5,063 nucleotides of DNA from Endomicrobiellum devescovinae (GTDB lineage: Bacteria > Elusimicrobiota > Endomicrobiia > Endomicrobiales > Endomicrobiaceae): NCBI GenBank assembly GCA_031255495.1, contig JAIRSK010000068.1, positions 1 to 5,063 of the forward strand. The letters are read 5' to 3'. The notes below the pieces were generated by a model. That model was not told the DNA's origin. It ran no database searches and was given only the letters and a program-made list of their open reading frames with translations. The position numbers and the translations under genes were made by a program. This document shows, piece after piece, positions 1 through 5,063 of the stretch. Numbering within the stretch: position 1 is the stretch's first letter; each line of letters opens with the position of its first letter.

Positions 1-72
1 CTAGTGCGCTGGTTTGCTAAACCGGTATACGGATGAAAGTCCGTATCGAGAGTTCGAATCTCTCCCCCTCCG
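1..72 (+). tRNA. tRNA-Ser (anticodon GCU), 3' part, 5' end outside the window
   Basis: The anticodon stem pairs 9-13 with 21-25 around a 7-nt loop (14-20) whose middle triplet, 16-18, is GCT, so it reads the serine codons AGC and AGU. A long variable arm typical of class II tRNAs follows, with stem 28-33/40-45. The T arm has stem 48-52/60-64 and the TTCGAAT loop at 53-59. The 3' acceptor strand is 65-71 with discriminator base G72, as expected for serine tRNA. The acceptor 5' strand and most of the D arm lie before the window. CCA is not encoded (TTC follows), so a CCA-adding enzyme must complete the end. The anticodon and long variable arm agree, so the identity is firm. Confidence 0.95.
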
Positions 73-128
73 TTCTATAACAAACAGTCCTGTCTTATTT
101 TCTTTTTGAAATATTGAGAGAGTTTAGT

Positions 129-159
129 CTGTCTTGTCTATAGATAAGACAGTTTTTTT
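129..159 (+). terminator. Rho-independent terminator after tRNA-Ser
   Basis: The strand 129-138 (CTGTCTTGTC) pairs with 143-152 (GATAAGACAG): ten base pairs including one G-T wobble, closed by a TATA loop at 139-142. Seven T follow at 153-159. This is the standard intrinsic terminator form and would end the tRNA transcript. It lies only 32 nt before the next start codon, so if that gene is transcribed from further upstream it would be an attenuator-like element instead. No convincing promoter is visible between the terminator and position 192. Confidence 0.85.
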
Positions 160-191
160 GTTTGTATGTAAAAAATTTAAGGAGATAAAAA

Positions 192-911
192 ATGAGTTGC
201 AACAAAGAAAAATGCGCTTACGAATGTTCTCATGAAGTACAACAAATGACATGCGTAGCTAAGGGTGCCAAACACGGACCTGCTCCTATTCCTGAAGAGG
301 GGAAATGGGTAAAAGCCACGCAAATTACCGATATAAGTGGATTGACGCACGGAATAGGTTGGTGTGCCCCTCAACAAGGCGCTTGCAAATTGACCTTAAA
401 TGTTAAGAAAGGCGTTATAGAAGAAGCCTTGATAGAAACGATAGGCTGCAGCGGTATGACGCACTCAGCTGCTATGGCAGCAGAAGTTCTCAGCGGCAAG
501 ACTATTTTAGAAGCATTGAATTCAGATTTGGTCTGTGACGCTATAAACACTGCCATGAGAGAGCTTTTCCTCCAGATAGTGTACGGGAGAACTCAAACGG
601 CGTTTTCTGAAGGAGGTCTTCCGATAGGTGCAGGAATGGAAGATCTGGGGAAAGGTCTTCGTTCGCAGATTGGCACCATGTACAGCACAAATAACAAGGG
701 TGTCCGATATTTGGAAATGGCAGAAGGATATGTACTTGAAATAGGATTAGACGCAAATAATGAAGTTATAGGGTATAAATTTGTTCACTTAGGAAAAATG
801 ATGGACGCCATAAAGAAAGGTATCTCTCACAAAGAAGCATTTGATAAGAATGTGAACACATATGGTCGATTTGATGAAGCGGTTAAGAAAATTGATCCTA
901 GAAAGGAATAA
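192..911 (+). CDS. NifU/IscU-like iron-sulfur cluster assembly scaffold protein
   Basis: The protein has 239 aa and starts at ATG 192 behind the strong site AAGGAG (179-184), 7 nt upstream. Residues about 45-135 resemble the IscU/NifU N-terminal scaffold domain. All three scaffold cysteines have candidates: C65 in GACKLTLNV (compare the IscU ACGD...KLQIKV segment), C86 in IGCSGMTHSAAM (compare GCGSAIASSS, followed here by SGKTILEA like GKSLDEA), and C115 in LVCDAI. Such proteins build Fe-S clusters transiently and pass them to target proteins in the cytoplasm. Two parts are not classical IscU: an N-terminal stretch with C3, C8, C12 and C21, and a C-terminal extension of about 70-100 residues. 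No NifS/IscS desulfurase gene lies in the window. The next gene follows after 10 nt and encodes the GGGtGRT family protein, a partnership I recall from other anaerobes. The scaffold fold is well supported; its client proteins are unknown. Confidence 0.85.
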   Translation: MSCNKEKCAYECSHEVQQMTCVAKGAKHGPAPIPEEGKWVKATQITDISGLTHGIGWCAPQQGACKLTLNVKKGVIEEALIETIGCSGMTHSAAMAAEVLSGKTILEALNSDLVCDAINTAMRELFLQIVYGRTQTAFSEGGLPIGAGMEDLGKGLRSQIGTMYSTNNKGVRYLEMAEGYVLEIGLDANNEVIGYKFVHLGKMMDAIKKGISHKEAFDKNVNTYGRFDEAVKKIDPRKE

Positions 912-915
912 GGAG
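911..915 (+). promoter_or_regulatory. Ribosome binding site that fixes the GGGtGRT gene start at 922
   Basis: AAGGAG (910-915) overlaps the last bases of the scaffold gene's stop codon and sits 6 nt before ATG 922. An in-frame ATG at 862 lies inside the scaffold gene without such a site and would add 20 residues read out of frame from coding DNA, so 922 is preferred. Confidence 0.8.
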
Positions 916-921
916 ACTACT

Positions 922-1923
922 ATGGCAATCACATTTGAAAGTTATGAAAGAAGAATAAAACAAATAGAAGCAGCTATTAAAAAATACGGAATTAAAGATT
1001 TGGAAGAAGCTCAGAAGCTGTGTCTTGATAAAGGTATAGATGTAGAAAAAATAGTTAAAGGCATTCAGCCTATAGCTTTTGACAATGCTGTTTGGGCTTA
1101 TACAGTTGGTGCGGCAATTGCTTTAAAGAAAGATGTAAAAACTGCAGCTGAAGCTGCCGAAGCCATAGGCATAGGTTTGCAGTCTTTTTGTATCCCCGGA
1201 TCTGTTGCTGATCAACGTTTGGTAGGATTAGGGCACGGAAATCTGGCGGCGATGCTTCTTAGGGAGCAAACAAAATGTTTTTGCTTTTTAGCAGGACACG
1301 AAAGTTTTGCCGCGGCTGAAGGCGCCATCGGTATTGCAAGAACGGCAAATAAAGTCCGCAAAGATCCTTTGAAAGTTATATTGAATGGTTTGGGAAAAGA
1401 TGCAGCTTATGTTATAAGTCGCGTTAACGGATTTACCCATGTTGAAACTGAATATGATTACTCAACGGGTAATCTACATATAACAAAAGAAACGCCTTTT
1501 TCAAAAGGCGACAAATCAAAAGTAAGAGTTTACGGTGCCGATGACGTAAGCGAAGGTGTAGCAATCATGATAAAAGAAGGAGTAGATGTTTCTATAACGG
1601 GGAACTCTACAAATCCTACGCGGTTCCAACACCCTGTTGCTGGAACATACAAAAAATGGGCTGTTGAAAATGGGAAAAAATATTTTTCAGTAGCTTCAGG
1701 TGGTGGAACTGGAAGAACTTTGCATCCTGACAACATGGCTGCAGGTCCTGCTTCTTACGGTATGACAGACACCATGGGGCGTATGCACGGCGATGCTCAG
1801 TTTGCCGGATCTTCTTCAGTTCCTGCCCACGTTGAGATGATGGGTCTTATAGGCATGGGTAACAATCCTATGGTAGGAGCTTCTGTTGCCGTAGCTGTTG
1901 CCATAGAAGAGTCCTATAAGTAA
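922..1923 (+). CDS. GGGtGRT family protein (function unknown)
   Basis: From ATG 922 the product has 333 aa. Residues 260-266 read GGGTGRT, the motif that names this family (Pfam 'GGGtGRT protein'), inside FSVASGGGTGRTLHPDN. Other stretches that look strongly constrained are IPGSVADQRLVGLGHGNLA (about 91-109), FLAGHESFAAAEG (122-134), ITGNSTNPTRFQHPVAGTYK (225-244) and the Gly/Met-rich end MGLIGMGNNPMVGASVAVAVA (307-327). There is no signal peptide and no clear membrane segment, so it is probably cytoplasmic. The glycine-rich motif followed by R-T-L-H-P could bind a nucleotide or phosphate, but that is only inference. Cysteines are C34, C90, C119 and C121. The gene follows the scaffold gene by 10 nt, which suggests an operon and a shared role in Fe-S or metal handling. 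Family assignment is firm; I know no established biochemical function. Confidence 0.9.
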   Translation: MAITFESYERRIKQIEAAIKKYGIKDLEEAQKLCLDKGIDVEKIVKGIQPIAFDNAVWAYTVGAAIALKKDVKTAAEAAEAIGIGLQSFCIPGSVADQRLVGLGHGNLAAMLLREQTKCFCFLAGHESFAAAEGAIGIARTANKVRKDPLKVILNGLGKDAAYVISRVNGFTHVETEYDYSTGNLHITKETPFSKGDKSKVRVYGADDVSEGVAIMIKEGVDVSITGNSTNPTRFQHPVAGTYKKWAVENGKKYFSVASGGGTGRTLHPDNMAAGPASYGMTDTMGRMHGDAQFAGSSSVPAHVEMMGLIGMGNNPMVGASVAVAVAIEESYK

Positions 1924-1933
1924 AGATTTTAGG

Positions 1934-1963
1934 TTGACAATTATTAACTGATTTATATATAAT
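1934..1963 (+). promoter_or_regulatory. Consensus sigma-70-type promoter for the rpsP operon
   Basis: The -35 hexamer TTGACA (1934-1939) and the -10 hexamer TATAAT (1958-1963) both match consensus, with an 18-bp spacer. The predicted transcription start is about 1969-1971. This begins only 10 nt after the stop of the GGGtGRT gene and marks the head of the ribosomal-protein operon. A strong housekeeping promoter is what a ribosome-biogenesis cluster needs. Confidence 0.85.
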
Positions 1964-1967
1964 CTAT

Positions 1968-1996
1968 ACTCCGAGGCTGTACCTCAGCCTTGGAGT
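1968..1996 (+). promoter_or_regulatory. Hairpin at the 5' end of the rpsP leader
   Basis: Bases 1968-1979 pair with 1985-1996 in a 12-bp stem (ACTCC with GGAGT at the base, then a G-T wobble and AGGCTG with CAGCCT), closed by the 5-nt loop TACCT (1980-1984). No T tract follows, so it is not a standard intrinsic terminator for the gene before it. It starts at about +1 of the predicted promoter, so the mRNA would begin with a stable stem, which could protect it from 5'-end decay. The loop matches the downstream ribosome-binding site by complementarity (see the separate entry). Confidence 0.75.
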
Positions 1997-2027
1997 TAGT
2001 TATTGTGTTAAGTACTATGGAGGTACA
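1978..2027 (+). promoter_or_regulatory. Candidate translational control element: leader loop complementary to the rpsP ribosome-binding site
   Basis: The eight bases 1978-1985 (TGTACCTC), spanning the leader hairpin loop and its closing pairs, are exact reverse complement of 2020-2027 (GAGGTACA). The latter contains the Shine-Dalgarno core GGAGGT (2019-2024), 6 nt before ATG 2031. A pseudoknot between loop and ribosome-binding site, or a switch to the longer pairing, could block initiation on rpsP. The complementarity is seen directly; its use in regulation is inference. Loop bases also resemble the anti-Shine-Dalgarno sequence of 16S rRNA, so any match to a Shine-Dalgarno site is partly expected. 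Confidence 0.4.
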
Positions 2028-2030
2028 AAG

Positions 2031-2282
2031 ATGGCAGTTCGACTACGTTTGCAAAGAACAGGCAAACCAAAAAGACCTTATTATAGAGTTGTTGCAGTTG
2101 AGCAGAAATCAAAAAGAGATGGACAACCTATTGAAATTTTAGGGCAGTATGATCCTATAGCCTTAGACAATAAGCTCAATATCAATATGGACAGAGTTAA
2201 CTATTGGTTAAGTGCAGGAGCAAAAGCTTCCGAAACTGTTGCGGTATTGATAAAAAAGAGCCAAACGTCTGAAAATAAATAA
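2031..2282 (+). CDS. rpsP: Small ribosomal subunit protein bS16
   Basis: The 83-aa product opens with MAVRLRLQRTGKPKRPYYRV, the diagnostic start of S16, and continues with VAVEQKSKRDGQPIEILGQYDP (21-42) and INMDRVNYWLSAGAKASETV (51-70), all typical of the family at normal length. S16 binds 16S rRNA early in 30S assembly. The start at ATG 2031 is set by GGAGGT 6 nt upstream. It is the first gene of the operon, behind a consensus promoter and a structured leader, and is followed after 36 nt by khpA. The C-terminal tail (74-83) is short and polar, as usual. Confidence 0.98.
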   Translation: MAVRLRLQRTGKPKRPYYRVVAVEQKSKRDGQPIEILGQYDPIALDNKLNINMDRVNYWLSAGAKASETVAVLIKKSQTSENK

Positions 2283-2305
2283 CGTTTGCCTCTTAATCAA
2301 ATAAC

Positions 2306-2311
2306 GGAGGG
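2306..2311 (+). promoter_or_regulatory. Ribosome binding site that fixes the khpA start at 2319
   Basis: GGAGGG (2306-2311) lies 7 nt before ATG 2319. A possible TTG start at 2286 would place this site inside the gene and add 11 residues unlike the family, so the ATG is preferred. Confidence 0.8.
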
Positions 2312-2318
2312 ACGACTC

Positions 2319-2549
2319 ATGAAAGAGCTAGTGCTTTTTATTGCGAAAGCTTTGGTTGACAACCCGGATCAGGTGGAAGTCAAAGAAATTGCAGGTGAAA
2401 AAGCAACAGTTTTAGAGTTAAAAGTCGCCGATGGAGACAGAGGGAAGATTATTGGCAAGGAAGGAAGAATAATTAAGGCAATAAGAATTATTGTGAATTC
2501 TGCCTCCGCAAAACTTGATAAGAGAGCAACGGTAGAAGTAGTAGAGTGA
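2319..2549 (+). CDS. khpA: KH-domain RNA-binding protein KhpA (YlqC family)
   Basis: From ATG 2319 the product has 76 aa, the usual size for this single-KH-domain family. It begins MKELVLFIAKALVDNPDQVEV, a typical KhpA opening, and carries the KH signature GKIIGKEGRIIKAIR at 42-56, with the GxxG loop G46-K-E-G49 that contacts RNA. In Firmicutes studied for it, KhpA pairs with KhpB (Jag/EloR) and affects cell elongation and division; whether that holds here cannot be told, because no khpB is in the window. The position between rpsP and rimM is the standard one for this gene. The stop lies 3 nt before the next ATG, so translation of the next gene is probably coupled. Confidence 0.93.
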   Translation: MKELVLFIAKALVDNPDQVEVKEIAGEKATVLELKVADGDRGKIIGKEGRIIKAIRIIVNSASAKLDKRATVEVVE

Positions 2550-2552
2550 ACG

Positions 2553-2864
2553 ATGGATCATAAAAACAACGATTTAAGATGGAAGATCTCCGACATATTG
2601 GGTTTTGAAGTGTTTGATCAACGCGGAAACCTTATGGGAGTCCTTTCGGATGTTATATTAACAGGTAGCAACGATGTTTGGGTTGTAAAGTATTACAACG
2701 AAGAAGTTTTGATACCTGCGTTAAAGAATGTGGTAAAAGAAGTTAATTCCGCAAGGAAAAAGATTTTCGTCGTTTTGCCTAAAGAGTATGATAAAATTTA
2801 TGGTCAAGTGAAATCTGCTGACGACGTTCTTGAGGACAACGGTTACTACGTGTATGAAGATTGA
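2553..2864 (+). CDS. rimM: RimM-like protein with only the PRC-barrel domain (N-terminal domain missing)
   Basis: The product has 103 aa, while normal RimM has about 165-180. Residues about 13-84 match the C-terminal PRC-barrel half: DILGFEVFDQRGNLMGVLSDVI, then TGSNDVWVV (37-45, the RimM hallmark), VLIPALKNVVKEVN (52-65) and KKIFVVLP (69-76). The N-terminal RimM domain, with its early glycine-rich barrel strands, is absent, and the 3-nt gap to khpA leaves no room for it. The reading frame is intact, so this is a shortened gene rather than an obvious frameshift. RimM helps mature the 30S head and binds S19; the PRC-barrel half is known to matter for that binding, so a reduced assembly factor is plausible. 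The tail, EDNGYYVYED, is acidic and tyrosine-rich. No clear Shine-Dalgarno site precedes ATG 2553; coupling to khpA is likely. The slot before trmD supports the rimM assignment. A generic PRC-barrel protein is the alternative name. Confidence 0.75.
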   Translation: MDHKNNDLRWKISDILGFEVFDQRGNLMGVLSDVILTGSNDVWVVKYYNEEVLIPALKNVVKEVNSARKKIFVVLPKEYDKIYGQVKSADDVLEDNGYYVYED

Positions 2865-3555
2865 CATTCTTACAATATTTCCGTCAATGTTCCAAGGAGC
2901 GTTGACGGAAAGCTTGATAGGAAAAGCGTCTAAAAAAAAGATTCTTGATATTAATGTGGTGGGCATAAGGTCTTTTTCTAAAGATAGGCATAAAAAAGTT
3001 GACGATAAGCCCTTTGGCGGTGGCGTAGGCATGGTTATGACGGTCCAACCTCTTTACGACGCTATAAAAAGTGTAGGTGTTAAGAAAAAGAATAGTTCTT
3101 ATAAAAACCCCTATGCCAAACCGTGTGTAATTTATATGTCGCCTCAGGGAAAGACATTAAACAACGAGATTTTAAAAAATCTCTCAAAGTTTAAACATTT
3201 GGTTCTTGTATGCGGTCATTACGAAGGGATTGATGAGCGCATTATGGATTATATTGACGAAGAAGTCTCCATAGGGGATTATATTCTTACCGGAGGAGAA
3301 ATCCCCGCGATGGTTTTAGTTGACAGCATGGCGAGGATGCTCCCAGGCGTTGTTAAAGAAGAATCTTCAGTAACTAACGACTCCTTTTACAATGGGCTTT
3401 TAGATTATCCTCATTATACAAGACCTGCTGTGTTCAAAGGTCATAAAGTCCCCGATATCCTTTTATCTGGGGATCATAAGAAGATTGAATCTTGGCGTCA
3501 AAAAGAATCTTATAAGCGTACAAAAGAAAGGCGTCCAGATTTGCTAAAAAAATAA
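2854..3555 (+). CDS. trmD: tRNA (guanine-37-N1)-methyltransferase TrmD
   Basis: From ATG 2854 the protein has 233 aa and begins MKIDILTIFPSMFQG, the family's standard opening. It methylates G37 of tRNAs that carry G36, using S-adenosylmethionine, and thereby prevents +1 frameshifting. The motifs run in order: DDKPFGGGVGMVM (50-62), YMSPQGKTLNNE (94-105), LVCGHYEGIDERIMDYIDEEVSIGDYILTGGEIPAM (118-153, the trefoil-knot cofactor site), DSMARMLPGVV (157-167) and LLDYPHYTRP (182-191). R161 and D176 align with E. coli catalytic R154 and D169. A Lys-rich insert (about 74-90) lies before the SPQG motif, and the C-terminus is shorter than in E. coli. The gene overlaps the rimM end by 11 nt, which implies coupled translation. 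An upstream in-frame TTG at 2830 was rejected because the ATG gives the canonical N-terminus. Confidence 0.97.
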   Translation: MKIDILTIFPSMFQGALTESLIGKASKKKILDINVVGIRSFSKDRHKKVDDKPFGGGVGMVMTVQPLYDAIKSVGVKKKNSSYKNPYAKPCVIYMSPQGKTLNNEILKNLSKFKHLVLVCGHYEGIDERIMDYIDEEVSIGDYILTGGEIPAMVLVDSMARMLPGVVKEESSVTNDSFYNGLLDYPHYTRPAVFKGHKVPDILLSGDHKKIESWRQKESYKRTKERRPDLLKK

Positions 3556-3616
3556 ATTGAAAATATTAGAATGCGGCGTTATTTGTTTCGCGTTTGTTAT
3601 CTAAAGGAGCAGTAAA

Positions 3617-4009
3617 ATGTCATTATTAGAGCATGTTCAATCATTACAAAAGAGAGATTTGGGCGTATCTTTTAAGCCGGGCGATCAGGTGAAAGTATAT
3701 TTTAAAGTAGTTGAAGGCGGAAATGAAAGAATTCAGATTTTTGAAGGAGTTGTTATCCGCATGAAAGGCAGCGGGCTTTCAGAAACTTTTACAGTTAGAA
3801 AGGTTTCATTCGGTGTGGGTATAGAGAGAATTTTCCCTATTAACTCTCCTCGTATAGATAAAGTTGAAGTTGTAAGACATGGAAAAGTCCGCAGAGCAAA
3901 ATTATACTACTTGAGAAATCTTTCAGGTAAAGCTGCAAGGATTACTGAAGATTCTTCAAAGAGATTTATAAAAAAAGATTTGGCTCAGCAGTCTCCTGCT
4001 GCTAATTAA
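3617..4009 (+). CDS. rplS: Large ribosomal subunit protein bL19
   Basis: The protein has 130 aa and starts at ATG 3617 behind AAAGGAG (3603-3609). Residues 16-110 follow L19 closely: GVSFKPGDQVKVYFKVVEGG, ERIQIFEGVVIRMKGSG, ETFTVRKVSFGVGIERIFPINSPRIDKVEVVRHGKVRRAKLYYLR. L19 sits at the 30S-50S interface of the ribosome. About 15-20 residues at the C-terminus (EDSSKRFIKKDLAQQSPAAN) go beyond the usual end near KAARI, a mildly basic and disordered-looking tail. The 61-nt gap after trmD is the largest inside the operon. It contains TTGAAA (3557-3562) and a poor -10 (TATTTG, 3580-3585), too weak to call a promoter. Confidence 0.98.
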   Translation: MSLLEHVQSLQKRDLGVSFKPGDQVKVYFKVVEGGNERIQIFEGVVIRMKGSGLSETFTVRKVSFGVGIERIFPINSPRIDKVEVVRHGKVRRAKLYYLRNLSGKAARITEDSSKRFIKKDLAQQSPAAN

Positions 4010-4027
4010 ATTAGTTTGTTAAAGCGA

Positions 4028-4654
4028 ATGGATCCATTCTCTTTTGATAAAAATTTTTACGATAAAGGACTCCGATTTATTGCTGGTATTGACGAGGCAG
4101 GACGAGGTCCTTTAGCTGGTCCTGTGGCTGCTGCTGCGGTAATCCTTCCTAAAGACATAATCATTCCCGATTTAAACGATTCCAAACAATTATCCGAAAA
4201 AAAAAGAGAAAAACTTTTTGACGTAATAAAGGAAAAAGCTTTAGCTTATGCTGTTGAAATAGTTGACAATATAGTTATTGATCAAATAAATATACTACAA
4301 GCTACATTCCTTGCAATGTCTATAGCTGTTTCTAAATTGCAACATAAGCCAGAATTATGTTTAGTTGACGGCAATCATAAAATCCCAGCTCTTGAGTTTA
4401 ATCAAGAAGCTCTTATAGGTGGAGATGCAAAAAGCGCTTGTGTAGCGGCGGCTTCAATCATTGCAAAAGTTACAAGAGACAGACTGATGTGCGATTATGC
4501 AAAACAGTATCCTGTTTATGAGTTTGAAAAACACAAAGGATACGGCACAAAAAAGCATATAGAAGCCTTAAGAAAACATGGGGTTTGTCCTATACATAGA
4601 CTAACTTTTGCTCCAATAAGAGAAATGTTTTCTCAAACAAAGCTAGATATATAG
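4028..4654 (+). CDS. rnhB: Ribonuclease HII
   Basis: The product has 208 aa from ATG 4028. RNase HII cuts RNA in RNA-DNA hybrids and starts the removal of single ribonucleotides misincorporated in DNA. The family motifs are complete: FIAGIDEAGRGPLAGPVAAAAVIL (17-40) with catalytic D22 and E23 and the GRG loop that reads the ribonucleotide junction, LNDSKQLSEKKREKLF (49-64), LVDGN (112-116) with D114, ACVAAASIIAKVTRDR (137-152) with D151, and HKGYGTKKHIEALRKHGVCPIHRLTF (169-194). Four acidic residues of the DEDD site are therefore present. A TTG at 4016 would add four residues (MLKR); neither start has a strong Shine-Dalgarno site, and ATG is preferred. It follows rplS by 18 nt, so coupling or read-through initiation is likely. 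Confidence 0.97.
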   Translation: MDPFSFDKNFYDKGLRFIAGIDEAGRGPLAGPVAAAAVILPKDIIIPDLNDSKQLSEKKREKLFDVIKEKALAYAVEIVDNIVIDQINILQATFLAMSIAVSKLQHKPELCLVDGNHKIPALEFNQEALIGGDAKSACVAAASIIAKVTRDRLMCDYAKQYPVYEFEKHKGYGTKKHIEALRKHGVCPIHRLTFAPIREMFSQTKLDI

Positions 4655-4685
4655 TTCTTTGCTGGCGCTTAAAAGGGGCTAATCC

Positions 4686-5054
4686 ATGATGAGAATAGCG
4701 CGGGATATAGGCTTTGAAAAAGAAAAAGAAGTTGCGGCATATCTTAAAAGATTGAAATACAAAATTCTTGATACAAACTTCAAAACTCGTTTTGGAGAAA
4801 TAGATATAATAGCAAAGCAAGACGATACAATAGTTTTTATAGAAGTGAAATACAGAAAGTCATCTTTTAGCGGAACACCTCAAGAATCAGTTACATATAG
4901 CAAACAACAAAAAATCATAAAATCTGCAATAGTTTATCTAAAACAGAACAACATCAAAAACAATATTCGCTTTGATGTTGTTGGTGTTTTAGATAAAGAT
5001 ATTGAATTAATAAAGTCAGCTTTTTTTATTCCTGAAGGACTGTATTATTTCTAA
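4686..5054 (+). CDS. yraN: YraN family protein (UPF0102), putative endonuclease-fold protein
   Basis: The protein has 122 aa, the family's normal length. It opens GFEKEKEVAAYLKRLKYKILDTNFKTRFGEIDIIAKQDDTIVFIEVKYR (9-57), which is the conserved core of UPF0102. D40, E53 and K55 form the D...ExK pattern of the PD-(D/E)xK nuclease fold. The family resembles Holliday-junction resolvases and restriction enzymes in fold, but its role is not established. It often follows rnhB, as here (31-nt gap), which hints at DNA repair or replication; that link is inference. The site AAGGGG (4673-4678) is 7 nt before ATG 4686; a second ATG at 4689 is equally readable and would remove one Met. Only 9 nt follow the stop before the window ends, so no terminator can be seen. 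Confidence 0.92.
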   Translation: MMRIARDIGFEKEKEVAAYLKRLKYKILDTNFKTRFGEIDIIAKQDDTIVFIEVKYRKSSFSGTPQESVTYSKQQKIIKSAIVYLKQNNIKNNIRFDVVGVLDKDIELIKSAFFIPEGLYYF

Positions 5055-5063
5055 TCTATTTTA

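Noticed and set aside
106..145. Possible promoter for the scaffold gene: TTGAAA (106-111) or TTGAGA (114-119) with TATAGA (139-144)
   Set aside because: Spacers are 27 and 19 bp, the -10 overlaps the terminator stem, and the match is poor. The real promoter may be upstream or of another type.
862..921. Longer N-terminus of the GGGtGRT protein from ATG 862
   Set aside because: It would overlap the scaffold gene by 50 nt, lacks a good ribosome-binding site, and ATG 922 has AAGGAG at proper spacing.
1530..1736. Open frame on the minus strand inside the GGGtGRT gene
   Set aside because: It lies antisense to a well-supported gene, has no ribosome-binding site and encodes nothing I recognise. The other minus-strand frames in the window were set aside for the same reason.
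3557..3585. Possible internal promoter before rplS (TTGAAA, 17-bp spacer, TATTTG)
   Set aside because: The -10 matches consensus at only 3 of 6 positions, and AT-rich DNA gives such pairs by chance.
3556..3616. Structured L19-type leader before rplS
   Set aside because: The 61-nt gap shows only short, weak complementarity and no stable stem by eye.
1..5063. CRISPR array, insertion sequence, prophage or attachment site
   Set aside because: No regularly spaced repeats, transposase or integrase genes, or terminal inverted repeats are visible. The tRNA 3' end at 60-72 has no second copy in the window that would suggest integration.

Overview
The window reads as chromosome of an AT-rich bacterium. 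Left to right it holds the 3' part of a tRNA-Ser gene, a two-gene iron-sulfur scaffold/GGGtGRT locus, and a ribosome-biogenesis operon. All genes are on the + strand and closely packed; the longest gap without a gene is 119 nt (73-191). The gene order, the unencoded tRNA CCA end and the protein style would fit an anaerobe such as an Elusimicrobiota (Endomicrobium-like) or a Clostridia-like lineage. That placement is a tentative inference, not something the sequence proves.

Region 1 (1-191): tRNA-Ser(GCU), cut by the left edge of the window, followed by an intrinsic terminator. Region 2 (192-1923): a NifU/IscU-like scaffold protein whose three scaffold cysteines are visible, then 10 nt later a protein carrying the literal GGGTGRT motif of the 'GGGtGRT protein' family, whose function is unknown to me. 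The tight spacing and individual Shine-Dalgarno sites indicate co-expression and probably joint function in Fe-S or metal metabolism.

Region 3 (1924-2030): a sigma-70-type promoter with consensus TTGACA and TATAAT hexamers, then a 5' leader that folds into a 12-bp hairpin starting at about +1. The hairpin loop is complementary to the rpsP Shine-Dalgarno sequence, which suggests control of translation.

Region 4 (2031-5054): rpsP (S16), khpA (KH RNA-binding protein), a shortened rimM-like gene with only the PRC-barrel domain, trmD (tRNA m1G37 methyltransferase), rplS (L19), rnhB (RNase HII) and yraN (UPF0102 nuclease-fold protein). This is the widespread bacterial rpsP-rimM-trmD-rplS cluster with the common rnhB-yraN tail. 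It makes one protein for each ribosomal subunit plus factors for 30S maturation, tRNA modification and removal of RNA from DNA.

The items most worth attention are the GGGtGRT pair, the rpsP leader with its loop complementary to the ribosome-binding site, and the RimM homologue that lacks the usual N-terminal domain.
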